A DNA stretch of 64,000 nucleotides from UKL13-2 sp031414695. GTDB lineage: Bacteria > Pseudomonadota > Gammaproteobacteria > Burkholderiales > Usitatibacteraceae. The position numbers and the translations under genes were made by a program. The DNA is taken from the NCBI GenBank assembly GCA_031414695.1, contig JANNWG010000007.1, positions 1 to 64,000 of the forward strand, read 5' to 3'. Every line of letters begins with the position of its first letter. Position 1 is the first letter of the stretch. Of the stretch, positions 37,400-46,546 are shown one piece after another. The notes under the pieces were generated by a model that saw only the letters and a program-made list of their open reading frames with translations, made no database searches and had not been told where the DNA came from.

Positions 37400-38869
37400 A
37401 TGTCACAACAAAATACAAATCTTCCGAATCTTCCAATAGCCCGGGCAATCATTCTTGCAGGCGGCTCTGGCACTAGGCTCTGGCCGCTATCTAGACAATC
37501 ACTGCCCAAACAATTTTTATCACTATTTGGCGGTGAAACCTTACTAGACTCTACTGCGCTACGTCTGGAGCCAACTATTACGCGTGAAAACATCACCGTA
37601 ATCACGAGCAAAGCCTGTGCTAGCGGTGAGGCAATGGTGCACTTAGCCAAGTACGCCAAAATAATTGAGTCGTGCGCGCGCGGTACAGCACCTGCCATTG
37701 GTATTGCAGCAATAAATGCACAGCAGCAAAATGCTGATCCTGTCCTCGTAATATTGCCGTCTGACCATGTGATTACGAAAGTAGCTGACTTTCAAACCTG
37801 CCTCAATGCGGCTATTGCTTTAGCAAACGAAAGTGAAGCTAAGCATATTGTTTGCTTTGGTATAACGCCTACTCACCCAGATACAGGCTATGGTTACATA
37901 AAGACAGACTTAACCTCAAATAATCAGGCACTTAAGTCTTACGTAAATGTACTTGCATTCAAAGAAAAGCCTGATTTAGCCACTGCTGAATCATTTATTG
38001 CTGAAGGTAATTATTTTTGGAATGCTGGCATGCTGGTTGCCCGCGCATCAACATTACTAATCGCCATCAAATCCTACCTGCCTGAGTTGGATATCGTGTT
38101 GTCAAAAATACAACAAGATATTAATGACGGCATTAATTTTGATACCGCAGTCAATTCACACTTTGCAGACGCGCCCACTATCTCGATGGATCATGGCGTA
38201 CTAGAGAAAATTCCATCTAGTGATACAGGAATCAGCCTCACACTTGTACCCGCTGATATCGGATGGAGCGATGTGGGCTCATGGGATTCTCTCTACGACG
38301 TATCAACTAAAGACAATGATGCCAATGTTATCAGTGGCAACGTGCTGACCATTAACAGCAAAAATCTACTTATTAATGCAGGCAAACGGCTGGTCGCTGC
38401 CATAGGAGTAGATGACTTAAACATTGTTGATACCCCGGATGCGCTTTTGATTACAAAACGAGGCGAATCACAGGATGTAAAAGCAATTATTGAGCAGCTG
38501 CAGCGGCGTGGAAGCAAAGAGCACATTGAGCATTTGACCGTACTGCGCCCGTGGGGTAGCTATACGGTGCTCGACGATGCGCCAAGTTTCAAAGTTAAGC
38601 GTATTAGTGTACTGCCAGGGGGTAGGTTGAGCCTACAAAGCCATGAGAGCCGCTGTGAACATTGGGTAGTGGTAGCAGGTGCAGCAACAGTAACTTGTGG
38701 CGAACGTGTCGTGATCATGCATGCGAACGAAAGTATATTTATACCCACAAGGGAAAAACACCGCTTAGAAAATCATGGCGTTGAGGTTGTTACCTTAATT
38801 GAGGTACAGGTTGGAGGCTATTTGGGGGAGGATGACATCAAGCGCTACGATGATGTTTATGGGCGATAG
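37400..38869 (+). CDS. manC: Mannose-1-phosphate guanylyltransferase (ManC/AlgA type)
   Basis: 489 aa from ATG 37400; the longer frame from TTG 37367 adds 11 non-conserved residues. The N-terminal nucleotidyltransferase has GGSGTRLWPLSR, then FKEKPD. The C-terminal cupin domain, which in bifunctional enzymes carries mannose-6-phosphate isomerase activity, reads LSLQSHESRCEHW where LSLQxHHHRxEHW is usual, so one of the two metal-binding His of the H-x-H pair is Ser. It makes GDP-mannose. No phosphomannomutase or GDP-mannose-modifying enzyme is nearby. First gene of the plus arm, divergent from the export operon. Confidence 0.92.
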   Translation: MSQQNTNLPNLPIARAIILAGGSGTRLWPLSRQSLPKQFLSLFGGETLLDSTALRLEPTITRENITVITSKACASGEAMVHLAKYAKIIESCARGTAPAIGIAAINAQQQNADPVLVILPSDHVITKVADFQTCLNAAIALANESEAKHIVCFGITPTHPDTGYGYIKTDLTSNNQALKSYVNVLAFKEKPDLATAESFIAEGNYFWNAGMLVARASTLLIAIKSYLPELDIVLSKIQQDINDGINFDTAVNSHFADAPTISMDHGVLEKIPSSDTGISLTLVPADIGWSDVGSWDSLYDVSTKDNDANVISGNVLTINSKNLLINAGKRLVAAIGVDDLNIVDTPDALLITKRGESQDVKAIIEQLQRRGSKEHIEHLTVLRPWGSYTVLDDAPSFKVKRISVLPGGRLSLQSHESRCEHWVVVAGAATVTCGERVVIMHANESIFIPTREKHRLENHGVEVVTLIEVQVGGYLGEDDIKRYDDVYGR

Positions 38870-39057
38870 AACATTCCGGCAAGATCTTGATACTTTCATA
38901 AACCATGATGTGATTGCACCAACTTGGCATTTTGATCTGGCTGATAAAAGCGCAGGCTAGAGCACTTCATTACTCAGCATATCCCACCAGATAGTGTGGC
39001 GCGAAAGTTTTTAATTTAAACATTTTGACCTATTTTCTAGATTTATCTATTTCTTAG

Positions 39058-39086
39058 TTGACACGAACCATAATTTCAAATTAAAT
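39058..39086 (+). promoter_or_regulatory. Sigma-70-like promoter of the marR(EPS)-rfaH unit
   Basis: A perfect -35 TTGACA at 39058-39063, a spacer of exactly 17 bases, and a -10 TTAAAT at 39081-39086 (4 of 6 matches). The predicted transcription start is near 39093, about 35 nt before the ATG. Confidence 0.7.
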
Positions 39087-39090
39087 TAGC

Positions 39091-39105
39091 GTTCATCAAT
39101 TGAAC
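39091..39105. promoter_or_regulatory. Palindrome at the predicted transcription start, possible MarR operator
   Basis: GTTCA-TCAAT-TGAAC is an exact inverted repeat directly downstream of the -10 box, where a repressor would block transcription. The next gene encodes a MarR-type regulator, so autoregulation is plausible. There is no direct proof. Confidence 0.45.
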
Positions 39106-39128
39106 ATCAACAGTTTAATCACCTCGAC

Positions 39129-39500
39129 ATGGCAGTCAATACGAACACCGACATCGGTGAAAATCATTTGCACTTACTTAGGCTGATCGAGGCGCACCCA
39201 GATTTAAGCCAACGCGCGCTTTCACGAGAGCTTGGCATGAGCCTTGGCAAAGTGAATTACTGCTTAAACGCACTTGTAGCTAAAGGATTTGTCAAAGCCG
39301 GTAATTTCGGAAAAAACGATAAAAAACTCAGTTACGCTTATTTACTCACTCCACGCGGAATCAAAAGCAAAGCTTTGATCACCACGCAGTTTTTGCAACG
39401 TAAAATGGTGGAATACGAATTATTAAAGGCTGAGATTGCAGAGCTTAAACGGGAAGTGGGCAAGGCCGCTGTAGTTAGCAAGACAGGTAAACATATATGA
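39129..39500 (+). CDS. MarR-type EPS-associated transcriptional regulator
   Basis: A 123-aa winged-helix protein: HLLRLIEAHPDLSQRALSREL then MSLGKVNYCLNALVAKGFVK is the helix-turn-helix, followed by the wing (KKLSYAYLLTPRGI) and a C-terminal helix. It matches the small MarR-like family found near exopolysaccharide loci. It overlaps the RfaH-like gene by ATGA, so the pair is one unit placed between manC and the biosynthesis genes. It probably controls this locus, perhaps together with its own promoter. Confidence 0.85.
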   Translation: MAVNTNTDIGENHLHLLRLIEAHPDLSQRALSRELGMSLGKVNYCLNALVAKGFVKAGNFGKNDKKLSYAYLLTPRGIKSKALITTQFLQRKMVEYELLKAEIAELKREVGKAAVVSKTGKHI

Positions 39501-39997
39501 TTACTTGGTACACCGTAATGTGTAAGCCTCGCCAAGAAGTACTGGCTGAAGACAATCTTGTCAATCAAGGATATCGCGTTTATTTGCCGCGTTTAGCGAC
39601 ACAAATTCGCCGCGCAGGTAAATGGATTGACACTATTGAGCCATTATTCCCGCGCTATTTATTTGTTTCACCGAAGGATGAGCAGCAAAGTCTCGCCCCA
39701 GTTCGCTCTACACTTGGCGTGACTGACCTGGTTAAATTTGGTAGCCAGCCAGCAACGATATCGGACATCGCCATCACAGTTTTACGTGACCAGCACGATC
39801 CATCAACTGGTGCATGTGCAGTGCGCAGCGTATTTGCCCGAGACACTCCGGTGAAATTTCAAGCAGGCCCATTTGCTGGGCTGGAAGGTGTATTCGCGGC
39901 AGAGACCGCGGACGCACGAGTATTTGTATTGCTCGACTTTTTAGGCAAGGTTAACAAGGTTAAAGTGTCGCGCGACTGGCTATTTCCTGCCGCGTAA
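39497..39997 (+). CDS. rfaH: RfaH-type transcription antitermination factor
   Basis: A 166-aa NusG paralogue. The NGN domain starts WYTVMCKPRQEVLAEDNL, with FPRYLFV and VRSTLGVTDLVKFG; the KOW-containing C-terminus has FQAGPFAGLEGVF and ends VSRDWLFPAA. RfaH joins RNA polymerase paused at an ops element and keeps it going through long polysaccharide operons. An ops match lies 120 nt downstream, in the leader of the biosynthesis genes, which supports RfaH over housekeeping NusG (about 180 aa and in the secE context). Confidence 0.92.
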   Translation: MITWYTVMCKPRQEVLAEDNLVNQGYRVYLPRLATQIRRAGKWIDTIEPLFPRYLFVSPKDEQQSLAPVRSTLGVTDLVKFGSQPATISDIAITVLRDQHDPSTGACAVRSVFARDTPVKFQAGPFAGLEGVFAAETADARVFVLLDFLGKVNKVKVSRDWLFPAA

Positions 39998-40094
39998 ATC
40001 GCAATATCACCATTGTTTTTGCGATTTTGGTTTTAGCAATTGTCGTCTGATGCTTCGTCCTGCTGTGCCTGGCAAAGCTAGTGAATAATAATTA

Positions 40095-40140
40095 TGCGAA
40101 ATGCGAAGGCATTTTGCAGGGCGGTAGCATGCTTGCCGCC
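40095..40140 (+). promoter_or_regulatory. ops element with preceding hairpin (RfaH recruitment site)
   Basis: GGCGGTAGCATG at 40120-40131 matches the ops core GGCGGTAGCGTG of enterobacterial operons in 11 of 12 positions, continuing GC as in E. coli. A 10-bp stem (TGCGAAATGC / GCATTTTGCA, loop GAAG, 40095-40118) sits two bases before it; GGCGG...CCGCC around ops (40120-40140) can also fold. It is located 63 nt before the first biosynthesis gene and directly after rfaH. Confidence 0.88.
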
Positions 40141-40193
40141 ACAATTTGGTAATCGCAGAAATAATCAAAACTACGACCTAAGGTCAATGAAGA

Positions 40194-43115
40194 ATGTGCG
40201 GAATCGCAGGAATTTTGTCATACCGGAATTCAGCCCCACCTGTTGATCAGGAGGAACTAGTCACCATCCGCGATCACATGGCTTTGCGCGGACCAGATGG
40301 TGCAGGGCTCTGGATTTCAGCGGATAAGCGCGTTGGGTTCGCTCATCGACGGCTGGCTATAATCGACCTTTCAAACGGTGGCGATCAGCCGATGCACACG
40401 CCAGACCGGCGCCTTAGCATTGTGTTCAATGGCGAGATCTACAACTATCTAGCAATTCGCAAACAGCTTGAGGCTAAAGGACACGTTTTCCGTTCAAGCA
40501 GTGATACTGAAGTTCTTTTATATGCATACTTGGAATACGGTGAAGCCATGGTTGGCCACCTTCGTGGAATGTACGCCTTCGCAATTTGGCGTGAAAGTGA
40601 CAGATCGCTTTTCCTCGCGCGTGATCCGTTTGGCATAAAGCCACTTTACTATAGCGACAACGGATACTCGTTTCGATTTGCATCGCAGGTAAAGGCTCTT
40701 CTCACTTCGAAGGCTATCTCCACCGAACCAGACCCCGCCGGTCATGTTGGCTTCTTCCTTTGGGGCTCCGTGCCGGAGCCACACACACTGTACGAATCAA
40801 TCAAGTGCCTTCCAGCAGGAACAACCCTAACCATCAAGCAAGACAAATCAGCGCAAGTCAATCGCTTTTTTGACTTACCTGACGAATTTAACGCATTCAG
40901 TGATGCGCCAATCAATCGCCACCCCGACCTTCAACACGAAATATACGAACTGATGCGCGATAGTGTTCAGCATCACCTTGTCGCTGACGTGCCAGTTGGG
41001 ATTTTCTTGTCGTCTGGTATTGACTCGGCCACCATCACCGCGCTGGCAAGTGAAATTTGCAAGGATACGCTCAACGCAGTAACACTCGGTTTCGAAGAGT
41101 ACAGAAATAGCGCCCTTGATGAAACTCAATTGGCAGCAAAGCTCGCCAATGCATACGGCGTTCAACAAAACACAGCGTGGATGAACAAAGACCATTTTGC
41201 AGCGAACGTACAACGAATATTCGACGCGATGGATCAGCCAACCATCGATGGCGTAAATACCTACTTGGTCAGCCAGGTAGCGGCACAGGCCGGAATGAAA
41301 GTCGCACTTTCAGGTCTTGGCGGGGATGAGCTTTTTGGTAGTTATCCTAGTTTCAAAGATGTGCCATACAGTGTGAGCAGACTTAGCGGAATAAGTCGTA
41401 TCCCAGGCTTGGGGCGTGGTTTCCGAGCGGTGACTTCGCCTTTGCTACACAAGTTCACGTCCCCAAAGTACGCCGGGCTCCTTGAGTATGGCGGCAGTTA
41501 TGAAGGCGCATATCTTTTACGGCGTGGACTTTACATGCCTTGGGAGTTATTGGATGTTCTTGAACCGGAAATGGTGAAAGAAGGCTGGGCGCGGCTCCAG
41601 CCGATAGCACAACTCACGCAGTCAATTCCGAGGCGCGGAACTCCGTTCAGTAAGGTTGCCGCGCTAGAACTAAGTTGGTACATGCGTAACCAGCTTTTGA
41701 GAGATTCAGACTGGGCGGGCATGGCGCATTCTCTTGAAATCCGTTTGCCGATGGTGGATATTGATCTTTTTCGAAAGCTAGGGCCATTCGCCGCAGGCTC
41801 ACTGCCGCCTGGAAAGGCTGATCTCGCAAATGCGTGCCTTGGCAAAAGCGCGAATGCTTTGATTGAAAGGAAAAAAAGTGGATTCTCTGTACCTGTGGAT
41901 CGCTGGATACAGGAGCTTGCTTTAACAAGCGGCACAGATCGCGGATTGCGAGACTGGGCGAAGACAGTTTACTCAAAGCACTATCTGCGATCCCCGATCT
42001 ACGCTAAGGAACGCGTTCTCGTTTTCAGAGTTGGAAATCTAGGTGATACGCTCGTATCACTTCCTGCCATTGCGAGGATTCGCGAAAAGCATCCGAACGC
42101 CAGCCTCTGTTTACTAACGAATCATGAGTCGAACGCGTCACGCTTGATTTCGACTTGGAGCGTTGTAAAGCCGCTCGGCTACTTTGACTGTCTCATTGAG
42201 TACAAGAAATCGAAAGGACTAATTTCGCAAGCCGTCCAGCTGCTTTGTCTAAGTATGACTTTGCGGAAATTTTCGCCACAAATGGTATACAACCTTGCGC
42301 CGAAACGAAATACTTGGCAACACAGGCGGGATTCATTTTTCTTTCAAAAAGTATTGTCTATCCCCCATTTTACGAAAAATTCTAACTTCGACATTCCCGC
42401 GAAGGATTTCGACGGAAAACTACAAAAACTTGAACCGGAATGGAAGAGGTTGTATCGGATTGTCGACGAAAAATCTTTGGCGTCCTTCAAACTCAGCGTC
42501 CCGTCAGCTGAGCGCATGCGCGCGGTCGAAATACTCAGCAGCGTTACCAATTCGACAGATGGGCATTTGATAGCCATTGGGCCCGGCTCGAAGATGCCAT
42601 CCAAAATTTGGCTATTTGAAAATTTTGAAAAATTAGGAACGGATCTTCTAGCTACTAGAAGCGACATCACCCTTGTAGTTCTTGGAGGTAGTGAGGATAA
42701 GTCAATTGGAGATCGACTACGCAAATCTTGGGGAAGTCGCGCGACAAATCTGGCTGGCGAACTTTCAATTTACGAATCTGCTGCGGTCCTAGAAAAGTGT
42801 GATTTGTACATAGGCAATGATACAGGCACGATGCACTTGGCAGCGATGGTCGGCACGTCATGCGTTGCCCTTTTTAGTGCGCGCGACTATCCAGGCCTGT
42901 GGGAACCATATGGCGAGAACCATGTGGTTCTCCGGAAGGAAGTGCAATGTGCGGGTTGTATGCTTGAAGTTTGCACTGAAAAGAAAAATATGTGTCTGGC
43001 AATGATCAGCGTGCCTGAAGCAAAACAGGCTATTTTGCAAATGCCTTCGTTACAACCCGGTCTTAGCAAATACGCTCGCTTGAATATTGCCGAGACGTCT
43101 TTATCCCAATCATAG
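40194..43115 (+). CDS. Fusion of asparagine synthase (glutamine-hydrolysing) and GT9 glycosyltransferase
   Basis: 973 aa in one frame. Residues 1 to about 594 are an AsnB: Cys2 nucleophile (MCGIAGI), glutaminase motifs RGPDGAG and FNGEIYN, synthetase P-loop FLSSGIDSATI, LSGLGGDELFGSY and LRLPMVDIDLF. At about residue 595-603 it passes directly into a GT9 heptosyltransferase domain (VLVFRVGNLGDTLVSLPAI; AIGPGSKMPSKIW; GNDTGTMHLAAMVGT). The usual last 60-80 residues of EPS-type AsnB after RDWAK appear to be missing, and no start codon is seen at the GT9 N-terminus. AsnB in such loci amidates uronic acids; GT9 adds heptose or related sugars. It is the first gene after ops. A genuine bifunctional protein or a deletion-made chimera are both possible. 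Confidence 0.88.
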   Translation: MCGIAGILSYRNSAPPVDQEELVTIRDHMALRGPDGAGLWISADKRVGFAHRRLAIIDLSNGGDQPMHTPDRRLSIVFNGEIYNYLAIRKQLEAKGHVFRSSSDTEVLLYAYLEYGEAMVGHLRGMYAFAIWRESDRSLFLARDPFGIKPLYYSDNGYSFRFASQVKALLTSKAISTEPDPAGHVGFFLWGSVPEPHTLYESIKCLPAGTTLTIKQDKSAQVNRFFDLPDEFNAFSDAPINRHPDLQHEIYELMRDSVQHHLVADVPVGIFLSSGIDSATITALASEICKDTLNAVTLGFEEYRNSALDETQLAAKLANAYGVQQNTAWMNKDHFAANVQRIFDAMDQPTIDGVNTYLVSQVAAQAGMKVALSGLGGDELFGSYPSFKDVPYSVSRLSGISRIPGLGRGFRAVTSPLLHKFTSPKYAGLLEYGGSYEGAYLLRRGLYMPWELLDVLEPEMVKEGWARLQPIAQLTQSIPRRGTPFSKVAALELSWYMRNQLLRDSDWAGMAHSLEIRLPMVDIDLFRKLGPFAAGSLPPGKADLANACLGKSANALIERKKSGFSVPVDRWIQELALTSGTDRGLRDWAKTVYSKHYLRSPIYAKERVLVFRVGNLGDTLVSLPAIARIREKHPNASLCLLTNHESNASRLISTWSVVKPLGYFDCLIEYKKSKGLISQAVQLLCLSMTLRKFSPQMVYNLAPKRNTWQHRRDSFFFQKVLSIPHFTKNSNFDIPAKDFDGKLQKLEPEWKRLYRIVDEKSLASFKLSVPSAERMRAVEILSSVTNSTDGHLIAIGPGSKMPSKIWLFENFEKLGTDLLATRSDITLVVLGGSEDKSIGDRLRKSWGSRATNLAGELSIYESAAVLEKCDLYIGNDTGTMHLAAMVGTSCVALFSARDYPGLWEPYGENHVVLRKEVQCAGCMLEVCTEKKNMCLAMISVPEAKQAILQMPSLQPGLSKYARLNIAETSLSQS

Positions 43116-43139
43116 GTTGATGATTATGGAATTACCAAA

Positions 43140-43907
43140 ATGAAAGCCGTTATCCTCGCCGGTGGCATGGGCACACGCATAAGCGAAGAAACATCGGTGC
43201 GGCCAAAGCCAATGATCGAAGTCGGTGGCAAGCCAATTCTGTGGCACATCTTGAAGCTGTATTCGGCACACGGCATCACGGATTTTGTAATCTGCCTTGG
43301 TTACAAGGGCTACATGATCAAGGAGTACTTTGCCAACTACTTTATGCATATGTCAGACATCACCTTCGACATGGCCGCCAATAAAATGGAAGTACACGAT
43401 GCCAAAGCCGAGCCGTGGAAGGTCACGCTGGTTGATACCGGTGAAAACACCATGACCGGTGGACGTTTGAAGCGCGTGCAGAAATATCTCGGTGACGATG
43501 ACTTTTGTTTTACCTACGGTGATGGTGTCGGGGATGTGGACATAACCAAGCTCATCGCCACACACAAGCAGCACAACCGCTTATCTACCGTCACGGCAAC
43601 ACAACCCCCGGGGCGCTTTGGTGCACTGAAGCTCGAAGATGGCCGTATTGCCGGTTTTCAGGAAAAACCCCAAGGTGATGGTGGATGGATCAACGGCGGC
43701 TTTTTTGTACTTTCGCCCAAGGTGATCGATTACATTACCGACGACAGCACGATATGGGAGCGCGAGCCGCTTGAGACGCTCGCCCAAGCGGGCCAAATGA
43801 CGGCGTATTTGCACGATGGCTTTTGGCAGCCGATGGATACACTACGCGACAAAGTGCAGTTGGAAGAATTGTGGGCTGGCGGTAAAGCGCCGTGGAAAGT
43901 TTGGTAG
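43140..43907 (+). CDS. rfbF: Glucose-1-phosphate cytidylyltransferase
   Basis: The 255-aa enzyme makes CDP-glucose from glucose-1-P and CTP. N-terminal nucleotidyl-binding motif LAGGMGTRISEETSVRPKPM and later CLGYKGYMIKEYF, TYGDGVGDVD and GGWINGGFFV are typical. It opens the CDP-deoxyhexose module. The base composition of this gene and the next two is richer in GC than the genes after 48 kb. Its stop overlaps the next start by one base. Confidence 0.95.
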   Translation: MKAVILAGGMGTRISEETSVRPKPMIEVGGKPILWHILKLYSAHGITDFVICLGYKGYMIKEYFANYFMHMSDITFDMAANKMEVHDAKAEPWKVTLVDTGENTMTGGRLKRVQKYLGDDDFCFTYGDGVGDVDITKLIATHKQHNRLSTVTATQPPGRFGALKLEDGRIAGFQEKPQGDGGWINGGFFVLSPKVIDYITDDSTIWEREPLETLAQAGQMTAYLHDGFWQPMDTLRDKVQLEELWAGGKAPWKVW

Positions 43908-45040
43908 TGGACCAATCATTTTGGCGAGGCAAGCGGGTTTTTCTCACCGGCCACACCGGCTTTAAGGGTGGGTGGATGGCGCTGTGGCTGCAGCAAATGG
44001 ACGCGATTGTGACAGGCTATGCACTTGCGCCAAACACGAGCCCTAATCTATTTGACGTTGCCAGTGTTGGCAACGGTATGATCTCGATCATCAACGATAT
44101 TCGTGACCACGCCGCACTCACCGACGCTGTTGCGGTGTGCCAACCAGAAATTGTATTTCACCTCGCCGCCCAGCCACTGGTGAGGCGGTCATACGCCGAG
44201 CCGCGCGAGACCTACGAGACCAACGTGATGGGCACGGTCAATTTGCTCGACGCGGTACGCGCAACACCAAGCGTTCGTGCAGTTGTCATTGTGACCACCG
44301 ACAAGTGCTATGAAAATCGTGAACTCGGCCATCAACATAACGGCTATTCGGAAACCGACCCGATGGGTGGCTATGACCCCTATAGCAGCAGCAAAGGCTG
44401 CGCCGAGCTGGTAACCAACGCGTATCGGCAGTCGTACTTTCACCCTGGTACCTATGCCGAGCATGGCGTCGCGGTGGCATCGGCCCGCGCCGGCAATGTG
44501 ATCGGAGGCGGCGATTGGTGTGAAGACCGCTTGATACCTGATTTTATCCGTGCGATCTCTCACAACAAACCATTATTGGTTCGTAATCCAAACGCGACGC
44601 GCCCCTGGCAACACGTGTTGGAACCTCTTTCGGGATACATACAATTGGCCGAGCTCTTGATAACATCTGGGTCTGAGTTTTCATCGCCGTGGAACTTTGG
44701 GCCGGCCGATAACGATGCACACCCGGTGGACTGGATCGCCGAACGGCTCGTCAGACTTTGGGGAAATGGTTCCACGTGGCAACTCGATGGTGGAAACCAC
44801 CCACACGAAGCGACCTACCTGAAGCTGGATTCAACCAAGGCAATAACTCAATTGGGCTGGGCACCGAAATTATCGTTGGATGATGCATTGAGCTGGCTGG
44901 TGGAATGGTACCAAGCCCGGCAAGCAAGCAAAATGGGAATGAGGGAATTTACAATGGGGCAGATAAGTGAATACCAGACGAAAGACGCATTGAGCCTGTT
45001 GTCCCAGCGCAGGCTGGAACCCAGTCATCTCAAAATCTGA
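43907..45040 (+). CDS. rfbG: CDP-glucose 4,6-dehydratase
   Basis: 377 aa from GTG 43907, which shares a base with the rfbF stop and gives the family N-terminus (DQSFWRGKRVFLTGHTGFKG). The frame is also open back to a GTG at 43892. An extended SDR with TGHTGFKG as NAD site, catalytic Thr in TTDKCYE and YSSSK as the YxxxK motif. It yields CDP-4-keto-6-deoxyglucose, the branch point to 3,6-dideoxyhexoses. A 178-base gap without recognisable signals follows. Confidence 0.95.
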   Translation: MDQSFWRGKRVFLTGHTGFKGGWMALWLQQMDAIVTGYALAPNTSPNLFDVASVGNGMISIINDIRDHAALTDAVAVCQPEIVFHLAAQPLVRRSYAEPRETYETNVMGTVNLLDAVRATPSVRAVVIVTTDKCYENRELGHQHNGYSETDPMGGYDPYSSSKGCAELVTNAYRQSYFHPGTYAEHGVAVASARAGNVIGGGDWCEDRLIPDFIRAISHNKPLLVRNPNATRPWQHVLEPLSGYIQLAELLITSGSEFSSPWNFGPADNDAHPVDWIAERLVRLWGNGSTWQLDGGNHPHEATYLKLDSTKAITQLGWAPKLSLDDALSWLVEWYQARQASKMGMREFTMGQISEYQTKDALSLLSQRRLEPSHLKI

Positions 45041-45218
45041 TTAATATGATGTGCTCCTAGAGTAGTTACGTAACCCCGCTGGGACGGCAGTTTAGAGGTT
45101 TGGCGATTTTGACGTTAATTAAATTTGTAAACCCTACCATCCAAAATTACTTTCAACCGTTTTTTGCTTCAAAACACCCGTCAAACATAGACTTTCAATA
45201 ACCAAACTGACTCAGCAA

Positions 45219-46544
45219 ATGAACCCCCCTACCTCTAAAGACCAGCTCCGCCAACATATCCTCGCCTTAGTCGAGCAATACACAGCCATCAGCTTGGCAC
45301 CGCAACCCTTTGCGCCCGGCAACACCGTGATTCCCGCAGCTGGCAAAGTGCTTGGCAAAGAAGAAATTCAAAATATGGTCGAAGCATCACTCGATGGCTG
45401 GCTCACTACCGGCCGATTCAACGATGCCTTTGAAAAGAAGCTCGCTGAATTCCTTGGTGTTAAATATGTATTGACCGTTAATTCAGGTTCATCAGCCAAC
45501 CTGCTCGCCTTTACCGCCCTCACCTCACCCAGCCTGGGGCTGCGGGCACTACAGCCGGGCGACGAAGTGATCAGTGTGGCCGCAGGCTTCCCGACCACCG
45601 TCAACCCCATCATCCAGAATGGCTGCATACCAGTGTTTGTGGACGTGGATATTCCCACCTATAACATCGACGCCAGCAAAATCGAAGAAGCCCTGTCCGA
45701 CAAAACCCGCGCCATCATGCTAGCGCACACGCTCGGTAACCCTTACAACTTGAAGATCATTACCGAGCTGTGCAAGAAACACCGACTGTGGCTGATTGAG
45801 GACTGCTGTGATGCATTGGGGGCCACATACGATGGCAAGATGGTAGGAACATTTGGCGATATCGGCACACTCAGTTTCTACCCGGCTCACCACATCACCA
45901 TGGGTGAAGGCGGTGCTGTCTTCACCAACAACCCTGACTTAAAACGGATCTTGGAATCATTCCGTGACTGGGGCCGTGATTGCTACTGCGGGCCAGGCAT
46001 GGACAATACCTGCGGCAAACGCTTCGGCTGGCAGCTCGGCAGCCTGCCGCAAGGTTACGACCACAAGTACACCTACAGCCATGTGGGTTATAACTTTAAA
46101 ATTACCGACATGCAGGCCGCTTGCGGCTTAGCCCAGCTCGACCGGGCTTCTGACTTCATCGCCGCACGGAAGGCTAACTTCAAATATATGAAAGAACGCC
46201 TAACACCACTGGAAGAATTCTTGATACTGCCGGAAGCAACACCAAATAGCAATCCGTCATGGTTTGGCTTCCCGATTACTCTGCGTGACGATGCACCGGT
46301 GAACCGTGTGGATCTGTTGAAGTATCTCGACCAACACAAGATCGGTACGCGTCTTTTATTCGCGGGCAATATCACACGACAACCCTATTTTGAGAACAAG
46401 AACTACCGTGTACCAGGAAGCTTGGCGCGTAGCGATACAGTGATGAACAATACGTTTTGGTTGGGGGTGTATCCGGGGCTAAATGAAGATATGGTCAATT
46501 ATGTTTGCACGCAGGTTGCATCATTTTTTGGATTGGAAAGTTAG
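45219..46544 (+). CDS. rfbH: CDP-4-keto-6-deoxyglucose 3-dehydratase (E1)
   Basis: A 441-aa PMP-dependent DegT-fold enzyme with a [2Fe-2S] cluster. The PLP Lys is replaced by His (SFYPAHHITMGEGG), the mark of E1. Cluster ligands match the C-X57-C-X-C-X7-C spacing known for E1: the second Cys of EDCCDALG, then both Cys of DCYC and the Cys of NTCGKRFGW. It removes the C3 hydroxyl with an E3 reductase as electron donor. No E3 gene is in the window. Confidence 0.95.
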   Translation: MNPPTSKDQLRQHILALVEQYTAISLAPQPFAPGNTVIPAAGKVLGKEEIQNMVEASLDGWLTTGRFNDAFEKKLAEFLGVKYVLTVNSGSSANLLAFTALTSPSLGLRALQPGDEVISVAAGFPTTVNPIIQNGCIPVFVDVDIPTYNIDASKIEEALSDKTRAIMLAHTLGNPYNLKIITELCKKHRLWLIEDCCDALGATYDGKMVGTFGDIGTLSFYPAHHITMGEGGAVFTNNPDLKRILESFRDWGRDCYCGPGMDNTCGKRFGWQLGSLPQGYDHKYTYSHVGYNFKITDMQAACGLAQLDRASDFIAARKANFKYMKERLTPLEEFLILPEATPNSNPSWFGFPITLRDDAPVNRVDLLKYLDQHKIGTRLLFAGNITRQPYFENKNYRVPGSLARSDTVMNNTFWLGVYPGLNEDMVNYVCTQVASFFGLES

Positions 46545-46546
46545 TC

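Noticed and set aside
38850..38960. 36-codon frame overlapping the end of manC
   Set aside because: Too short to judge, no ribosome site, no known relative; possibly chance or a gene remnant.
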